From: CALFUK01 sp964398295
GTDB taxonomy: Bacteria > Bacteroidota > Bacteroidia > Chitinophagales > Saprospiraceae
Assembly: GCA_964398295.1 (NCBI GenBank)
Contig: CAYNMW010000007.1
Span: forward strand, 1 to 47,500
DNA: 47,500 nucleotides
Direction of reading: 5' to 3'
Both the position numbers and the translations under genes were made by a program. A model generated the notes under the pieces. The model had not been told where the DNA came from, did not search any database, and saw nothing but the letters and a program-made list of their open reading frames with translations. Of this stretch, positions 12,001-17,334 are shown in pieces (position 1 is the stretch's first letter; each line of letters begins with the position of its first letter).

Positions 12001-13342
12001 TCAAGGCAGTATCATCCCAGAAAAACTCCAGAGATCCTAATGCAAAGGGGGGATTTATAACTGCTCCGCCATATCCGTTATTATTTATTTCAAAATCACC
12101 TAAAGGTAAGTGGGTAACGCCTACTTGTATTAATGTGTTTATTGACAAGGTAGTCCCAGATGGCACTGGATTACCAAGTCCATCCAATCCATCCCATGGC
12201 GCACAACCTGCTGTAGCTTCGGTTACGGATTCCTGTACTAAGAGGACATCAGATGATCCAGGAGTAAAAATATCATCTCCATCAAAATCAATAAAAATAG
12301 TTACCAAACCTCCTTTATTCGTCGAATAAGGAAGACAACTGTCAAGATTGCCACAGAACCTTTCGATATCAAGAGTAATTTCTGGTTCAGTTGTAGCAGG
12401 TGGAAAACAGTCAATATCGGGTTCTGAAAAGAATATTGGAAACTCTCCAGATACAGCATCGTTTGGAACAGTATTGTAGTCTACAGACTGCAAATCAGCT
12501 GCAATATTCCCTGTATTGGTTACACCAAATCGAGTAACGGCAAGTTGAAATCCACCAGGTATGACATCGTCAAGTGTTATAAAGGTTGTCACACTATCAA
12601 ATGTTTGATACGTGTAAAAGTCTAAATCTGTTAGCGAGAAACCACCAGTTCTTCTATTGTACAAAGACCAACGATACGAGAAAAGTCTACCTGTTTGAGG
12701 CACTCCTGCCATATCTTCAATAGAAACATCGAATAAACAGGTTGTTAAATCGTTATTGGCTAATCCGTTTTGATCATATTCAATATAGTACACACCATCA
12801 GCAGGTGCATTGTTGACAACCTCTAGTCCGTCATAACCTGCACCAGTTACTTCAATAGCTCCCATTGCTCCAGTGACGTCATCAGGAATATATCCCATAT
12901 TTCCAGCACCAAGTAGTCCATTCCCATCACCTAAAGCAGTTTGTGGACCAAATACTATTGGTTCAGCACCAGTTGATAATAAAGGGTCTCCAACGACAGG
13001 TCCTCTAACTTGAAAATTAAATGTACCATTGTTCAATGCACAGTTCATTCCAAGAAAAGCATTATCTCCTTCGTTTAGCTTAAAATAAATACGTCCATCA
13101 GCTTCTGATTGAGTCGTGTGTATTGTATTATCAACATCATTTCCATTGAATAAGGCTAAATGGATCTCGTCTGGCTCATTTCCTTCAAGTGCGCCAAGCC
13201 ATTGTGCAGTCCCTTCTTGACCTTGCGTTGTACCAGATAATAAAAGGAAAAAGAGAAAAGGCAGTGAGATATTAAGATGTAGAATAGTCTTTAAAATTTC
13301 TAATTTGCTCAAATTATGAGATAATTCAATTTGATTATTCAT
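1..13342 (-). CDS. Giant secreted DUF11-repeat / HYR-like surface protein (3' end outside window)
   Basis: The frame opens at ATG 13342-13340 and stays in register to the left edge, where it reads GDFSPGDAFCQQVVSVDAT, so at least 4447 codons are visible and the C-terminus is missing. Residues 1 to about 42 are a signal peptide (hydrophobic ISLPFLFFLLLSG, then TTQGQ). Residues about 43-500 are a unique region with no family I can name. Residues about 505-3640 are 27 tandem DUF11-like units (NTGNVTLTNVTVTDP, TFTGTYTLTQADIDAG, DPNGDP, DENGDG). Residues about 3648-3720 resemble an SdrD B-type domain (LSGTVREDEDGN, DESGFYSFDNVPAGPFTL). The rest, to residue 4447, is rich in Cys and Asp with HYR-like boundaries (DITPPVI, VDDVPPVPICE, VDSSAPSLVCED). 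Proteins of this build in Bacteroidota are exported, commonly by type IX secretion; the sorting domain would lie off the window. Adhesive or structural surface function is inference. It is transcribed divergently from rpsJ. Confidence 0.93.
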   Translation of the reverse strand, partial: MNNQIELSHNLSKLEILKTILHLNISLPFLFFLLLSGTTQGQEGTAQWLGALEGNEPDEIHLALFNGNDVDNTIHTTQSEADGRIYFKLNEGDNAFLGMNCALNNGTFNFQVRGPVVGDPLLSTGAEPIVFGPQTALGDGNGLLGAGNMGYIPDDVTGAMGAIEVTGAGYDGLEVVNNAPADGVYYIEYDQNGLANNDLTTCLFDVSIEDMAGVPQTGRLFSYRWSLYNRRTGGFSLTDLDFYTYQTFDSVTTFITLDDVIPGGFQLAVTRFGVTNTGNIAADLQSVDYNTVPNDAVSGEFPIFFSEPDIDCFPPATTEPEITLDIERFCGNLDSCLPYSTNKGGLVTIFIDFDGDDIFTPGSSDVLLVQESVTEATAGCAPWDGLDGLGNPVPSGTTLSINTLIQVGVTHLPLGDFEINNNGYGGAVINPPFALGSLEFFWDDTALNPPVSQFPQDIELAGCTNNMCHIWGLNTPAGQSFANQAWINTFWSGFALSDEVEVLFIFDCSAEIMLTKTADDTNVNIPAQVGDIITYTFEVCNIGGLPVFDVIVSDPQVTVSGMAIPMLAAGECDDLTFTGMYSLMQADIDNCSYTNTALAEALDEAGMTVMDDDTAVVALTKDPEIEIIKNGAFNDENGDGFAQVGETITYTFVVSNTGNVTLANVAVTDPLVTIAGGPIPSLAPGASDIITFTGTYTLTQTDVDAGMVNNTATVSGTDPTGETVMDDDPEITPFIQNPEIMLIKTAMFVDENGDGIAQVGETISYVFTVMNTGNVTLTNVTITDPLVTVTGGPIPTLAVGGTDNTTFTGSYTLTQADIDNGSVANTATATGTDPNGDPTSDMDPEDEPLPLLPDIELVKVGMFQDENGDGIAQVGESISYTFTVMNTGNVTLTNVTVTDPIVTVIGGPIPSLAVGASDNTTFTGTYILTQTDIDNGNVANVATATGTDPNGDPVDDPAPEDVPTPQDPMIDLVKTGIFQDENGDGIAQVGESIAYTFVVTNTGNVTLTNVTVSDPLVTVVGGPIPSLAVGASDNTTFTGTYILNQMDIDNGNVANVATTTGNDPNGDPVMDPAPEDIPTPQDPMIDLVKTGVFQDENGDGVAQVGETIAYTFSVTNTGNVTLTNVTITDPLVTVMGGPIPSFPVGITNTTTFTGTYVLTQADINAGNVANVATTTGTDPNGDPVTDPAPEDVPTPQDPMIDIIKDGTFQDENGDNVAQVGETISYVFTVTNTGNVTLTNVTVTDPIVTVAGGPIPSLAVGTSDNITFIGTYVLTQADIDAGTVANVATTMGIDPNGDPVDDTDPEDESLPQDPMIDIIKSGVFQDENGDGLAQAGESISYNFVVTNTGNVTLTGVTVTDPLVTVSGGPVTLAPGQVDNTTFTGTYILTQDDVDAAMVLNLATTSGDDPNGDPVNDNDPEETPFVQDPDISLVKDATFQDENGDGAAQVGETISYVFTVSNTGNVTLTNVMITDPLVTVLGGPIPVLPVGSTDMVTFTGTYTLTQADIDSGMVANVATTTGTDPNGDPTMDDDPEDEPLPQDPMIDIIKDGVFQDENGDGISQVGETIAYTFTVTNTGNVTLTNVTVTDPLVTVIGGPLAALAVGAVDNTTFTGTYTLTQADIDAGNVANVATTMGNDPNGDPTSDTDPEDVLTPQDPMIDLIKDGTFQDENGDGIAQVGETISYIFTVTNTGNVSLTNVTVTDPLVTVIGGPIPLLPVGAIDNVTLSGTYTLTQADIDNGMVANIAATTGMDPNGDPVTDDDPEEVPAPQDPLIDIVKSGAFQDENGDGLAQAGETISYIFVVTNTGNVTLTGVTVTDPLVTVSGGPVVLVPGQVDNTTFTGTYILTQADVDAAMVLNSAITSGTDPNGDPVMDDDPEETPFVQDPDITLIKTGTFQDENGDGVSQVGETIAYVFTVINTGNVTLTNVTVTDPLVTVIGGPIPTLQVGTTDNTTFTGVYTLTQADIDAGNVANVATTSGDDPNGDPTTDEDPEDIPTPQDPMIELVKAGVFQDENGDGIAQVGETISYTFTIFNTGNVTLTNVTVTDPLVTVVGGPIPSLAVGANDNTTFTGTYTLTLMDINSGNVANVATTSGNDPSGDPVTDDDPEDVPTPQDPMIDIVKTGIFQDENGDNVAQVGESITYTFVVTNTGNVTLTNVVVTDPLVTIMGGPIPTLNPGQIDDVTFTGIYLLTQADIDAGIVPNVASTMGDDPNGDPVSDDDPEETVTPQDPSIALQKSGSFNDENGDGIAQAGETISYVFIVTNTGNVTLTDVTVMDPLVTVIGGPLVSLAVGATDNTTFTGTYTLTQADVDAGSVDNVASTSGNDPNGDPVTDDAPENTPFVQDPEIMLTKSGMFQDENGDGIAQVGESISYTFTVTNTGNVTLTNVTVTDPLVTVVGGPIPILGVGMSDNITFTGTYVLTQSDIDNGNVVNLASTTGNDPDGNPVTDDDPHDNPTPQFPLIDLIKNSVFVDENGDGIAQIGESIAYSFIVTNTGNVTLTNVVINDPLVTVVGGPILSLPVGAIDNTTFTGVYILTQTDIDAGGVDNVATTTGDDPDGIPVSDNDPENTPIPQDPAIDLIKTGTFQDENGDGVAQVGETIQYDFTVTNTGNVSLTGVTIVDPIVTVTGGPIPLLAVGASDDVTFSGIYVLTQADIDAGGVTNLAVTNATDPNGGPVSDSDPENTPTPLDPMIDIIKSGVFIDENGDGIPQVGETLSYIFTVTNTGNVTLTSVVVTDPLVTVTGGPIPSLSPGMSDNTTFTGVYVLTQTDIDNASVMNTATVSGNDPNGDPVTDNDPEDTPFTQDPEILLTKTGSFEDENGDGIAQVGETITYTFSVTNTGNVTLTNVTISDPLVTVIGGPIPTLFVGQTDNDTFTGVYTLTLNDINAGNVPNTATTTGSDPNGDPVSDPDDEDILIPQMPGIDIIKTGTFQDDGVIPGVAEVGETISYQFTVANTGNVTLTNVTVTDPLVTVIGGPLPVLLPGAIDATTFTGVYTLTQADIDAGGVPNVATVAGTDPNGDPPITDNDPEDTPVPQDPMIDIIKSGSFVDENGDGIAQVGESISYTFVVTNTGNVTLTNVNVIDPIVTVQGGPIPSLAVGSVDNSTFTGVYILTQGDVDNSSVDNTAIVSGDDPNGTPVTDDDPENTPFQQQPGLVLVKMGTLVDENGDGIAQVGETINYTFSVSNTGSVTLTNITVSDPLITVIGNPIAILLPGQVDNTTFTGVYTLTQADIDNGNVANTATANGQDPDGNDVSDPSDEDVPTPQGPGISIVKKGILNDTNGDGLPQVGESIVYTFDVTNTGNVTLTNITVTDPLVTINGGPIATLAVGQTDNTTFTGVYVLTLADINNGSIQNTALVSGDDPNGNPITDDDTVDTPLIPSPDITLFKESVLNDENGDGITQAGETVTFIFTVANVGNTTLTNIVVTDPLVEVIGGPIPLLNPGETDNTTFTGIYILTQADIDAGIFENIAFTEGQDPDGIPVTDPSDDPNNPNDIDPNGDGDPDDPTITILNPNPCISVIKTSEFNQGANGFSNPGDIITYTYVTTNCGNVTLTNVALNEDGGIFTGTGILPVPGPVVPSTLAPGQSGIATATYAITQADIDALGVDNQAIATGQDPNGDDVTDPSDTGNPGDPNETGGPDDPTFTPISFPPSSLSGTVREDEDGNSTGDSPLANVLVVLITSEGDTLETFTDESGFYSFDNVPAGPFTLIETDPGDFFSVSDIDGGDPNVITGVLLPGEDRENQDFVDAICDELVCNGDLQISLNVACELLLTPDILLEAPVPGIYEILLFDEHNDFIRNDLLTADEAGETIRYQISCLGNSCWGEITVEANIIPQLESPCSCTEDGSIPPECTLTCGPSGSIPASLISPEEATAAFGRCGPELVGEINVVETREGDICNADGEVVLITYSGKVLQHGILQEVDILCQRYTTVKLELDDQTFSFPRSLTLDCNYLNDIELAEGESISNFTLGSPASILAATGSGSISYPNYTDSQDTVFNVVTVFDTTLVEVGQEFRDTTIVEIINGEEVWSVITIVDKLFEEQVLERLDTIGLTNPIVPIIDRVCNVLSGYSDIEFDACGEGVKIVRTWNLIDWCDTDVVLSGTQTIEIIDITPPVIVQEMNGELVPITLLNDITASIDPWVCSAQVELPNLTIQDNCDSSPSVIWLTNEGRIEGNYLVDLWLDQSPILVEGTVIDDCGNASNIDFNVIVVDDVPPVPICETSLQVSLTNNGALGDGVAQIFAEDLDEGSHDSDCSKVTLTVVRVEDWREVVRDCRDNIVGFAPRTCSPFTSDVDLGAPAGKQDCEATGENLAQISVPGEFVKFCCDDFGQIVDVILFVEDEFGNVNQCIVSVEVVDSSAPSLVCEDVTISCVDGDFLATPGMVGAGCERENPFEVELLSESRGNNVCAGGQTVREWFIDLDNSGDFSPGDAFCQQVVSVDAT
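2420..11830 (-). repeat. Array of 27 tandem DUF11-like units, about 345 bp each
   Basis: The DENGDG-coding motif recurs about every 340-348 bp from roughly 11425 down to 3147. The first unit (about 11830-11480, AEIMLTKTADDTN) and the last (about 2800-2420, CISVIKTSEFNQG) are divergent; the 25 between them are very alike in protein. A typical unit reads: QDP-[ML/IE]-[IL]-K-TG-F-x-DENGDG, then QVGETI-Y-FTVTNTGNVTLTNV, VTDPLVTV-GGPIP, a short linker, DNTTFTGTYTLTQADIDA, NVA-TSG-DPNGDP. Such units form immunoglobulin-like beta sandwiches, and the Asp-rich DENGDG turn is a plausible calcium site (inference). The array is entirely coding and in frame. Confidence 0.93.
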
Positions 13343-13431
13343 GGATCAGGTTGGCTAATTATTAAATCTGTTAGGACTGAAAATCAAATTAAGCAATTTA
13401 CGGGCAAAAATTCTATCCAATCTTAAGTGAA

Positions 13432-13439
13432 CAAAATTA
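13432..13439 (-). promoter_or_regulatory. Possible -7 element of the giant gene
   Basis: On the minus strand the bases read TAATTTTG, a match to the Bacteroidota -7 consensus TAnnTTTG, about 90 nt before the start codon at 13342. I see no TTG at the usual upstream distance, so support is weak. Confidence 0.3.
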
Positions 13440-13757
13440 TAATTTTATTGACTTTAATTAAATTTTAATGTTAAAATTAACAGATATATCTAACATATAT
13501 ACATCTTAAAATTATACAACTTCAAAATGGTATAAAAGTCAAGAAGCACGGAGATTAGATCATACATTATTGTGAAAATAATGTTGAGTAAGTGTTTAAT
13601 AGATTCAACCATAACTCATATTGATTATTTGCCTAATTCACAAGTCTTAAAGTTTGCTATTTTCCTCTCCAGATCTGTCGTTTCTAGTTGATATTGTCAA
13701 TTTAACTTGCCAGATGCAGGATAAAGCTTGAAAAATTTAGATTATTGCAATGAAAAG

Positions 13758-13790
13758 TTTGGGACAATGATAAAATAAAGATTACCTTTG
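13758..13790 (+). promoter_or_regulatory. Promoter of the S10-spc-alpha operon
   Basis: TTTG (13758-13761), a 21-nt spacer and TACCTTTG (13783-13790) match the Bacteroidota sigma consensus TTTG / TAnnTTTG. The site lies 41 nt before the rpsJ ATG. The stretch ATTACCTTTGCGC recurs exactly before rplP. Confidence 0.7.
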
Positions 13791-13831
13791 CGCCTCTTTT
13801 GAGAGAAAGAGTATATTATTTAAAATAGAGT

Positions 13832-14140
13832 ATGAATCAAAAAATCAGGATTAAGCTTCGTTCATATGACCACAATTTGGTGGACAAATCAACGGAGAAA
13901 ATCGTAAAGACAGTTCGCAATAGTGGCGCTGTCATTACTGGTCCGATTCCGCTGCCTACTGAGAAAGAGGTCTTCACCGTCTTGCGTTCTCCGCACGTCA
14001 ATAAGAAATCTCGAGAACAGTTCCAGCTCCGGACACATAAAAGGTTGATCGAGATCTACACTCCTACACAAAAAACAGTCGATGCTTTATCAAAGCTGGA
14101 GCTGCCTAGTGGAGTGGACATCCAAGTCAAACTTACTTAA
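13832..14140 (+). CDS. rpsJ: 30S ribosomal protein S10
   Basis: The 102-residue product has the normal S10 length. It starts QKIRIKLRSYDHNLVD and carries the long conserved loop region (GPIPLPT, then SPHVNKKSREQF) and RLIEI. S10 sits in the head of the small subunit and, as NusE, also pairs with NusB in transcription antitermination. It is the first gene of the cluster, with its own promoter and no str-operon genes upstream. No Shine-Dalgarno sequence precedes the ATG, as expected in Bacteroidota. Confidence 0.98.
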   Translation: MNQKIRIKLRSYDHNLVDKSTEKIVKTVRNSGAVITGPIPLPTEKEVFTVLRSPHVNKKSREQFQLRTHKRLIEIYTPTQKTVDALSKLELPSGVDIQVKLT

Positions 14141-14160
14141 GAAGAAAATATTAAATAACT

Positions 14161-14178
14161 GAGGTCTTTATTGACTTC
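14161..14178 (+). promoter_or_regulatory. Small hairpin in the rpsJ-rplC spacer
   Basis: GAGGTC, loop TTTATT, GACTTC can form a 6-bp stem with one G-T wobble. A five-T run follows a few bases later, but the stem is too short and the run too distant for a convincing terminator. It may act with the next hairpin. Confidence 0.3.
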
Positions 14179-14187
14179 GACATTTTT

Positions 14188-14221
14188 ACTGATGAGTCAA
14201 AAGGCTCTACAAAACATCAGT
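14188..14221 (+). promoter_or_regulatory. Hairpin ending 3 nt before the rplC start codon
   Basis: ACTGAT (14188-14193) pairs with ATCAGT (14216-14221). Inside it GAGTC (14194-14198) pairs with GGCTC (14203-14207), with one T-G wobble, around an AAAA loop; about 8 nt bulge out on the 3' side. It would block the start region of rplC when folded. A role in translational control of the ribosomal operon is inference. Confidence 0.4.
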
Positions 14222-14224
14222 TAG

Positions 14225-14848
14225 ATGAATGGATTAATAGGAAAAAAAATAGGAATGACTAGCATCTTCGCTGAAGATGGTAAGAATATTTCCTGCACGG
14301 TCATAGAGGCTGAGCCAAATGTAGTCACACAGGTGAAAACAGAAGAAAGCGACGGATATAATGCTGTACAGCTTGCAATTGGTGATAAAAAGGAGAAAAA
14401 CTCTTCTCAAGCTTTAGTTGGCCACTTTAATAAAGCAAATACGCCACCTAAAAGAAAGGTGAAGGAATTCAGAGATTTTGATATCGCTGAAAAAGCTTTA
14501 GGAGATACAGTTAAAGTTGATGAATTGTTTGAAGAAGGCGACTATGTAGATGTTTCCGGTACTTCTAAAGGAAAGGGATTCCAAGGTGTGGTAAAGAGGT
14601 ATAACTTTAAGGGAGTTAATGATGCCACTCACGGTCAGCACAACAGACAGCGTGCTCCTGGGTCTATTGGTGCAGCATCTACACCATCCAAAGTTGTAAA
14701 AGGAATGAGAATGGGCGGTCGAACTGGTGGCACAACAATCACAACTAAAAATTTAGAAGTGGTGAAGATTTTTCCGGAAAAAAATCTATTGTTAATCAAA
14801 GGCGCAGTACCAGGTCACAAGGGTGCATACGTAGTCATCCAAAAATAA
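14225..14848 (+). CDS. rplC: 50S ribosomal protein L3
   Basis: This 207-residue protein has the L3 signatures LIGKKIGMTSIF at the N-terminus, GKGFQGVVKRYNFKG in the middle, then APGSIGAASTPSKV and MGGRTGGTT. L3 nucleates assembly of the large subunit and reaches toward the peptidyl transferase centre. E. coli L3 has a methylated Gln just after GSIG (GSIGQNQ, from memory); here the residues are AAS, so that modification site seems absent. An 84-nt spacer with hairpins separates it from rpsJ, while rplD follows after 7 nt. Confidence 0.98.
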   Translation: MNGLIGKKIGMTSIFAEDGKNISCTVIEAEPNVVTQVKTEESDGYNAVQLAIGDKKEKNSSQALVGHFNKANTPPKRKVKEFRDFDIAEKALGDTVKVDELFEEGDYVDVSGTSKGKGFQGVVKRYNFKGVNDATHGQHNRQRAPGSIGAASTPSKVVKGMRMGGRTGGTTITTKNLEVVKIFPEKNLLLIKGAVPGHKGAYVVIQK

Positions 14849-14855
14849 GAGTACC

Positions 14856-15482
14856 ATGAAAGCAGATATATATAATATAGAAGGTGGTAAAACGGGAAAA
14901 TCAATAGATCTTCCAGATAATATCTTTGGGTTAGAGCCTAATGATCACGCTGTTTACCTTGCTGTGAAGCAATACAACGCGCACCAAAGACAAGGAACGC
15001 ACAAAGCAAAAGAAAGAGGTGAGATTAAGGGTTCTACTAAGAAGATAAAGAGACAAAAGGGTACAGGTACGGCGCGTGCTGGCTCTATGAAAAATCCTTT
15101 GTTTCGAGGAGGAGGACGTGTTTTTGGTCCTAGACCGAGAACATACACAATCAAGCTGAATAAGAAGGTAAAGCAATTGGCTAAAGCATCAGCTTTATCA
15201 TCTAAAGCATCTGATGGTTCACTAATTGTGTTGGAAGACTTTTCTTTTGATGCGCCAAAAACGAGTGCATTTGTAGATGTGTTGAAAAAGCATGAAGCAG
15301 ATGCAGTTAAGTCATTAGTCGTTACAGGTGATCATGATATTAATCTTCATCTGTCAAGTAGAAATTGCAAAAAATCAGGAGTTGTCTCTGCAGACAGTCT
15401 CAACACATACAGCATATTAAACGCGAACAAGCTTTTTATTTCTGAAAGTGGAATCGCAAAACTTAAAGAATTATACAGCTGA
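14856..15482 (+). CDS. rplD: 50S ribosomal protein L4
   Basis: The product is 208 residues. The conserved L4 extended loop that lines the exit tunnel is clear: KIKRQKGTGTARAGSMKNP, then FRGGGRVFGPRPRTY. The C-terminal half has the globular fold with LIVLEDF and NKLFISESG. L4 is an assembly protein of the large subunit; in gamma-proteobacteria it also represses its own operon, which I cannot show here. Its TGA stop ends at 15482, one base before the rplW ATG, so translational coupling is likely. Confidence 0.98.
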   Translation: MKADIYNIEGGKTGKSIDLPDNIFGLEPNDHAVYLAVKQYNAHQRQGTHKAKERGEIKGSTKKIKRQKGTGTARAGSMKNPLFRGGGRVFGPRPRTYTIKLNKKVKQLAKASALSSKASDGSLIVLEDFSFDAPKTSAFVDVLKKHEADAVKSLVVTGDHDINLHLSSRNCKKSGVVSADSLNTYSILNANKLFISESGIAKLKELYS

Positions 15483-15483
15483 T

Positions 15484-15777
15484 ATGAAGAATATTTTAAT
15501 CAAACCTATCATTTCTGAAAAGTCTGAAATACTGTCTGAGTCAGTCGGGCATTACACTTTTTTGGTAATGAAGAAGTCAAATAAAGTAGAAATTAAGAAG
15601 GCTGTTGAAAGTATGTACAATGTCACTGTTGATTCTGTAAATACGGTGATCATGCCAGCAAAGCGCAAGGTTAGAAATACGAGAGGCGGAGTACAAAAAG
15701 GATATAAATCCTCATTCAAAAAAGCAATTGTGAAATTAGCATCAGGAGAAGAAATAGACTTCTTCGGTGATATATAA
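15484..15777 (+). CDS. rplW: 50S ribosomal protein L23
   Basis: I place the start at ATG 15484 (MKNILIKPIISEKSE), giving 97 residues, the normal L23 length. An in-frame extension back to 15448 would overlap rplD and adds nothing L23-like. The KPIISEKS motif and the basic MPAKRKVRNTRGG loop are typical. L23 sits at the tunnel exit and is the docking site for trigger factor and SRP. It lies between rplD and rplB as in most bacteria. Confidence 0.97.
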   Translation: MKNILIKPIISEKSEILSESVGHYTFLVMKKSNKVEIKKAVESMYNVTVDSVNTVIMPAKRKVRNTRGGVQKGYKSSFKKAIVKLASGEEIDFFGDI

Positions 15778-15788
15778 TATTTAATAAA

Positions 15789-16622
15789 ATGCCAGTTAAA
15801 AAGTACAAACCGGTAACTCCGGGCACAAGATTCAGGCAAGGAAATGATTTTTCCGGGTTATCAGGAGATAAGCCAGAAAAGTCCTTACTGAAGAAGTTGA
15901 CTCGCTCAGGTGGCCGAAATCATGATGGTAAGATGACCAACCGTCACATAGGTGGTGGTCACAAGAAAAGGTACCGTGTGATTGACTTCAAAAGAGATAA
16001 AGAAGGTACAGCAGAGGTAATAAGCTTACAGTATGATCCGAATAGATCTGCGTTTATTGCTTTGGTACAATATGATGATGGTCAAAAAAATTACATCATT
16101 GCCCCAGACAAGATTGCTGTTGGTGATAAAGTAAAATCAGGAAGAGGAGTAGAACCTAATATTGGAAACTGTTTATTTCTTGATGAAATTCCTTTGGGTT
16201 CTGATATTCATGCTATCGAGATGGCTCCAGGGAATGGAGCTGCAATTGCAAGAAGTGCAGGTACTTATGCAACCTTGATGGGTAAAGAAGGCAAGTATGC
16301 AATCTTAAAAATGCCTTCAGGTGAAACAAGAAAAATTTTGTTGACTTGTAGAGCCGTAATGGGTACCACTTCTAATTCAGATCACCAATTACAAGTATCA
16401 GGAAAAGCGGGTAGAAGTAGATGGCTTGGTAGAAGACCAAGAGTAAGAGGTGTAGCGATGAATCCAGTGGATCACCCAATGGGAGGTGGTGAAGGTAGAG
16501 CATCTGGAGGGCATCCAAGATCAAGAACTGGTATCATGGCAAAAGGTCAAAAAACTAGGAATAATAAGAAGTATTCTTCTAAGTTGATTATTTCAAAAAG
16601 AAAGAAACGTAATAAAAAATAA
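15789..16622 (+). CDS. rplB: 50S ribosomal protein L2
   Basis: The 277-residue protein shows the L2 RNA-binding domain (GGRNHDGKMTNRHIGGGHKK) and the C-terminal loop near the peptidyl transferase centre (MNPVDHPMGGGEGRASGGHP). In E. coli that loop reads HPHGGGEGR; here the second His is Met, which I believe is common among Bacteroidota. The C-terminus is strongly basic. L2 bridges the subunits and is needed for their association. It starts 11 nt after rplW. Confidence 0.98.
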   Translation: MPVKKYKPVTPGTRFRQGNDFSGLSGDKPEKSLLKKLTRSGGRNHDGKMTNRHIGGGHKKRYRVIDFKRDKEGTAEVISLQYDPNRSAFIALVQYDDGQKNYIIAPDKIAVGDKVKSGRGVEPNIGNCLFLDEIPLGSDIHAIEMAPGNGAAIARSAGTYATLMGKEGKYAILKMPSGETRKILLTCRAVMGTTSNSDHQLQVSGKAGRSRWLGRRPRVRGVAMNPVDHPMGGGEGRASGGHPRSRTGIMAKGQKTRNNKKYSSKLIISKRKKRNKK

Positions 16623-16631
16623 AGCTAGAGA

Positions 16632-16898
16632 ATGGCACGATCACTTAAAAAGGGACCATACGTATATCATAAGCTTCTTACTAAATTGGAGAAAGCTAAA
16701 TCTTCTAATAAGAAGACAGTTATTAAAACATGGTCAAGATCATCAATGATTATTCCAGGTATGGTCGGAGAGACCATCGCTGTACACAATGGGAAAACAT
16801 TTGTTCCTGTGTTCGTTACAGAAAATATGGTTGGTCATAAACTTGGTGAATTTTCACCGACACGAACCTTTAAAGGTCATTCTGGTAATAGACGTTAA
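16632..16898 (+). CDS. rpsS: 30S ribosomal protein S19
   Basis: The 88-residue product has the S19 signatures ARSLKKGPYV at the start, then IKTWSRSSMIIPGMVG, IAVHNGK and LGEFSPTRTFKGH. S19 lies in the head of the small subunit with S13 and touches the A-site tRNA. It follows rplB by 9 nt and precedes rplV by 19 nt, the standard order. The length is normal for the family. Confidence 0.98.
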   Translation: MARSLKKGPYVYHKLLTKLEKAKSSNKKTVIKTWSRSSMIIPGMVGETIAVHNGKTFVPVFVTENMVGHKLGEFSPTRTFKGHSGNRR

Positions 16899-16917
16899 TG
16901 TCTAAAATCAAGTCAAT

Positions 16918-17316
16918 ATGAAAGCACAGGCAAGATTAAAAAATATTCCAATGTCAGCGCGTAAAATGCGAATGGTGACAGATGCGATAAGAGGTAGAAA
17001 TATCAATGAAGCACTTAATATTTTGAAGTTTACCAAAAGAGAGGGTGGTACATGGTGTGAAAAGGTATTGCTTTCTGCAATCGCCAATTGGGAGCAGAAG
17101 TCAAATTTGACATTGAGTGCAGATGATTATGATTTAACGATAAGCGAAATTAGATCAGATGAAGGCACAATGTTGAAAAGAGTACGTCCTGCACCACATG
17201 GACGTGCACATAGAATAAGAAAACGTACCAATCACTTAATCGTGGTTGTTGAAAATAAGGTTTCAATAGATAATGAAGATCAATTCGCAGGAACAGATAC
17301 TTCTGAAGAAGAATAA
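16918..17316 (+). CDS. rplV: 50S ribosomal protein L22, with acidic C-terminal tail
   Basis: The 132-residue protein has the L22 start (NIPMSARKMRMVTDAIRG) and the beta-hairpin that reaches the exit tunnel (MLKRVRPAPHGRAHRIRKRTNH). E. coli L22 has 110 residues; the extra length here is a C-terminal tail, VSIDNEDQFAGTDTSEEE, acidic and presumably disordered. The same kind of ending (SSEEE) occurs on L17 in this locus. The tail's role is unknown. Confidence 0.97.
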   Translation: MKAQARLKNIPMSARKMRMVTDAIRGRNINEALNILKFTKREGGTWCEKVLLSAIANWEQKSNLTLSADDYDLTISEIRSDEGTMLKRVRPAPHGRAHRIRKRTNHLIVVVENKVSIDNEDQFAGTDTSEEE

Positions 17317-17334
17317 AAGATTTAAAATCCAATT

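Larger units (their letters stand above)
13343..13831. other. Divergent intergenic region between the giant gene and rpsJ
   Basis: There is no convincing gene in these 489 bases; they are AT-rich with stops in all frames. They hold the rpsJ promoter candidate near the right end, a weak promoter candidate for the minus-strand giant gene near 13432-13439, and an AT-only inverted repeat (AATTTTAA, 2 nt, TTAAAATT at 13461-13478) of unknown meaning. The str-operon genes that precede rpsJ in many bacteria are not here. Confidence 0.7.

Noticed and set aside
287..12329. Many plus-strand ORFs of 60-170 codons, such as 11055-11567 and 2985-3284
   Set aside because: They lie antisense to the giant minus-strand gene and recur with the repeat period; their translations are the reverse-strand image of the DUF11-like units (Ser/Pro/Val-rich, no domain).
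13461..13478. AT-only inverted repeat as a terminator or operator
   Set aside because: The 2-nt spacer is too tight for an RNA hairpin of full length, no T-run pattern fits either gene end, and AT-rich DNA gives such repeats by chance.
15448..15483. Upstream start for rplW; likewise 22708 for rplO and 25360 for infA
   Set aside because: The extensions overlap the preceding genes or start at TTG and add residues not found in these families; the internal ATG gives the standard lengths.
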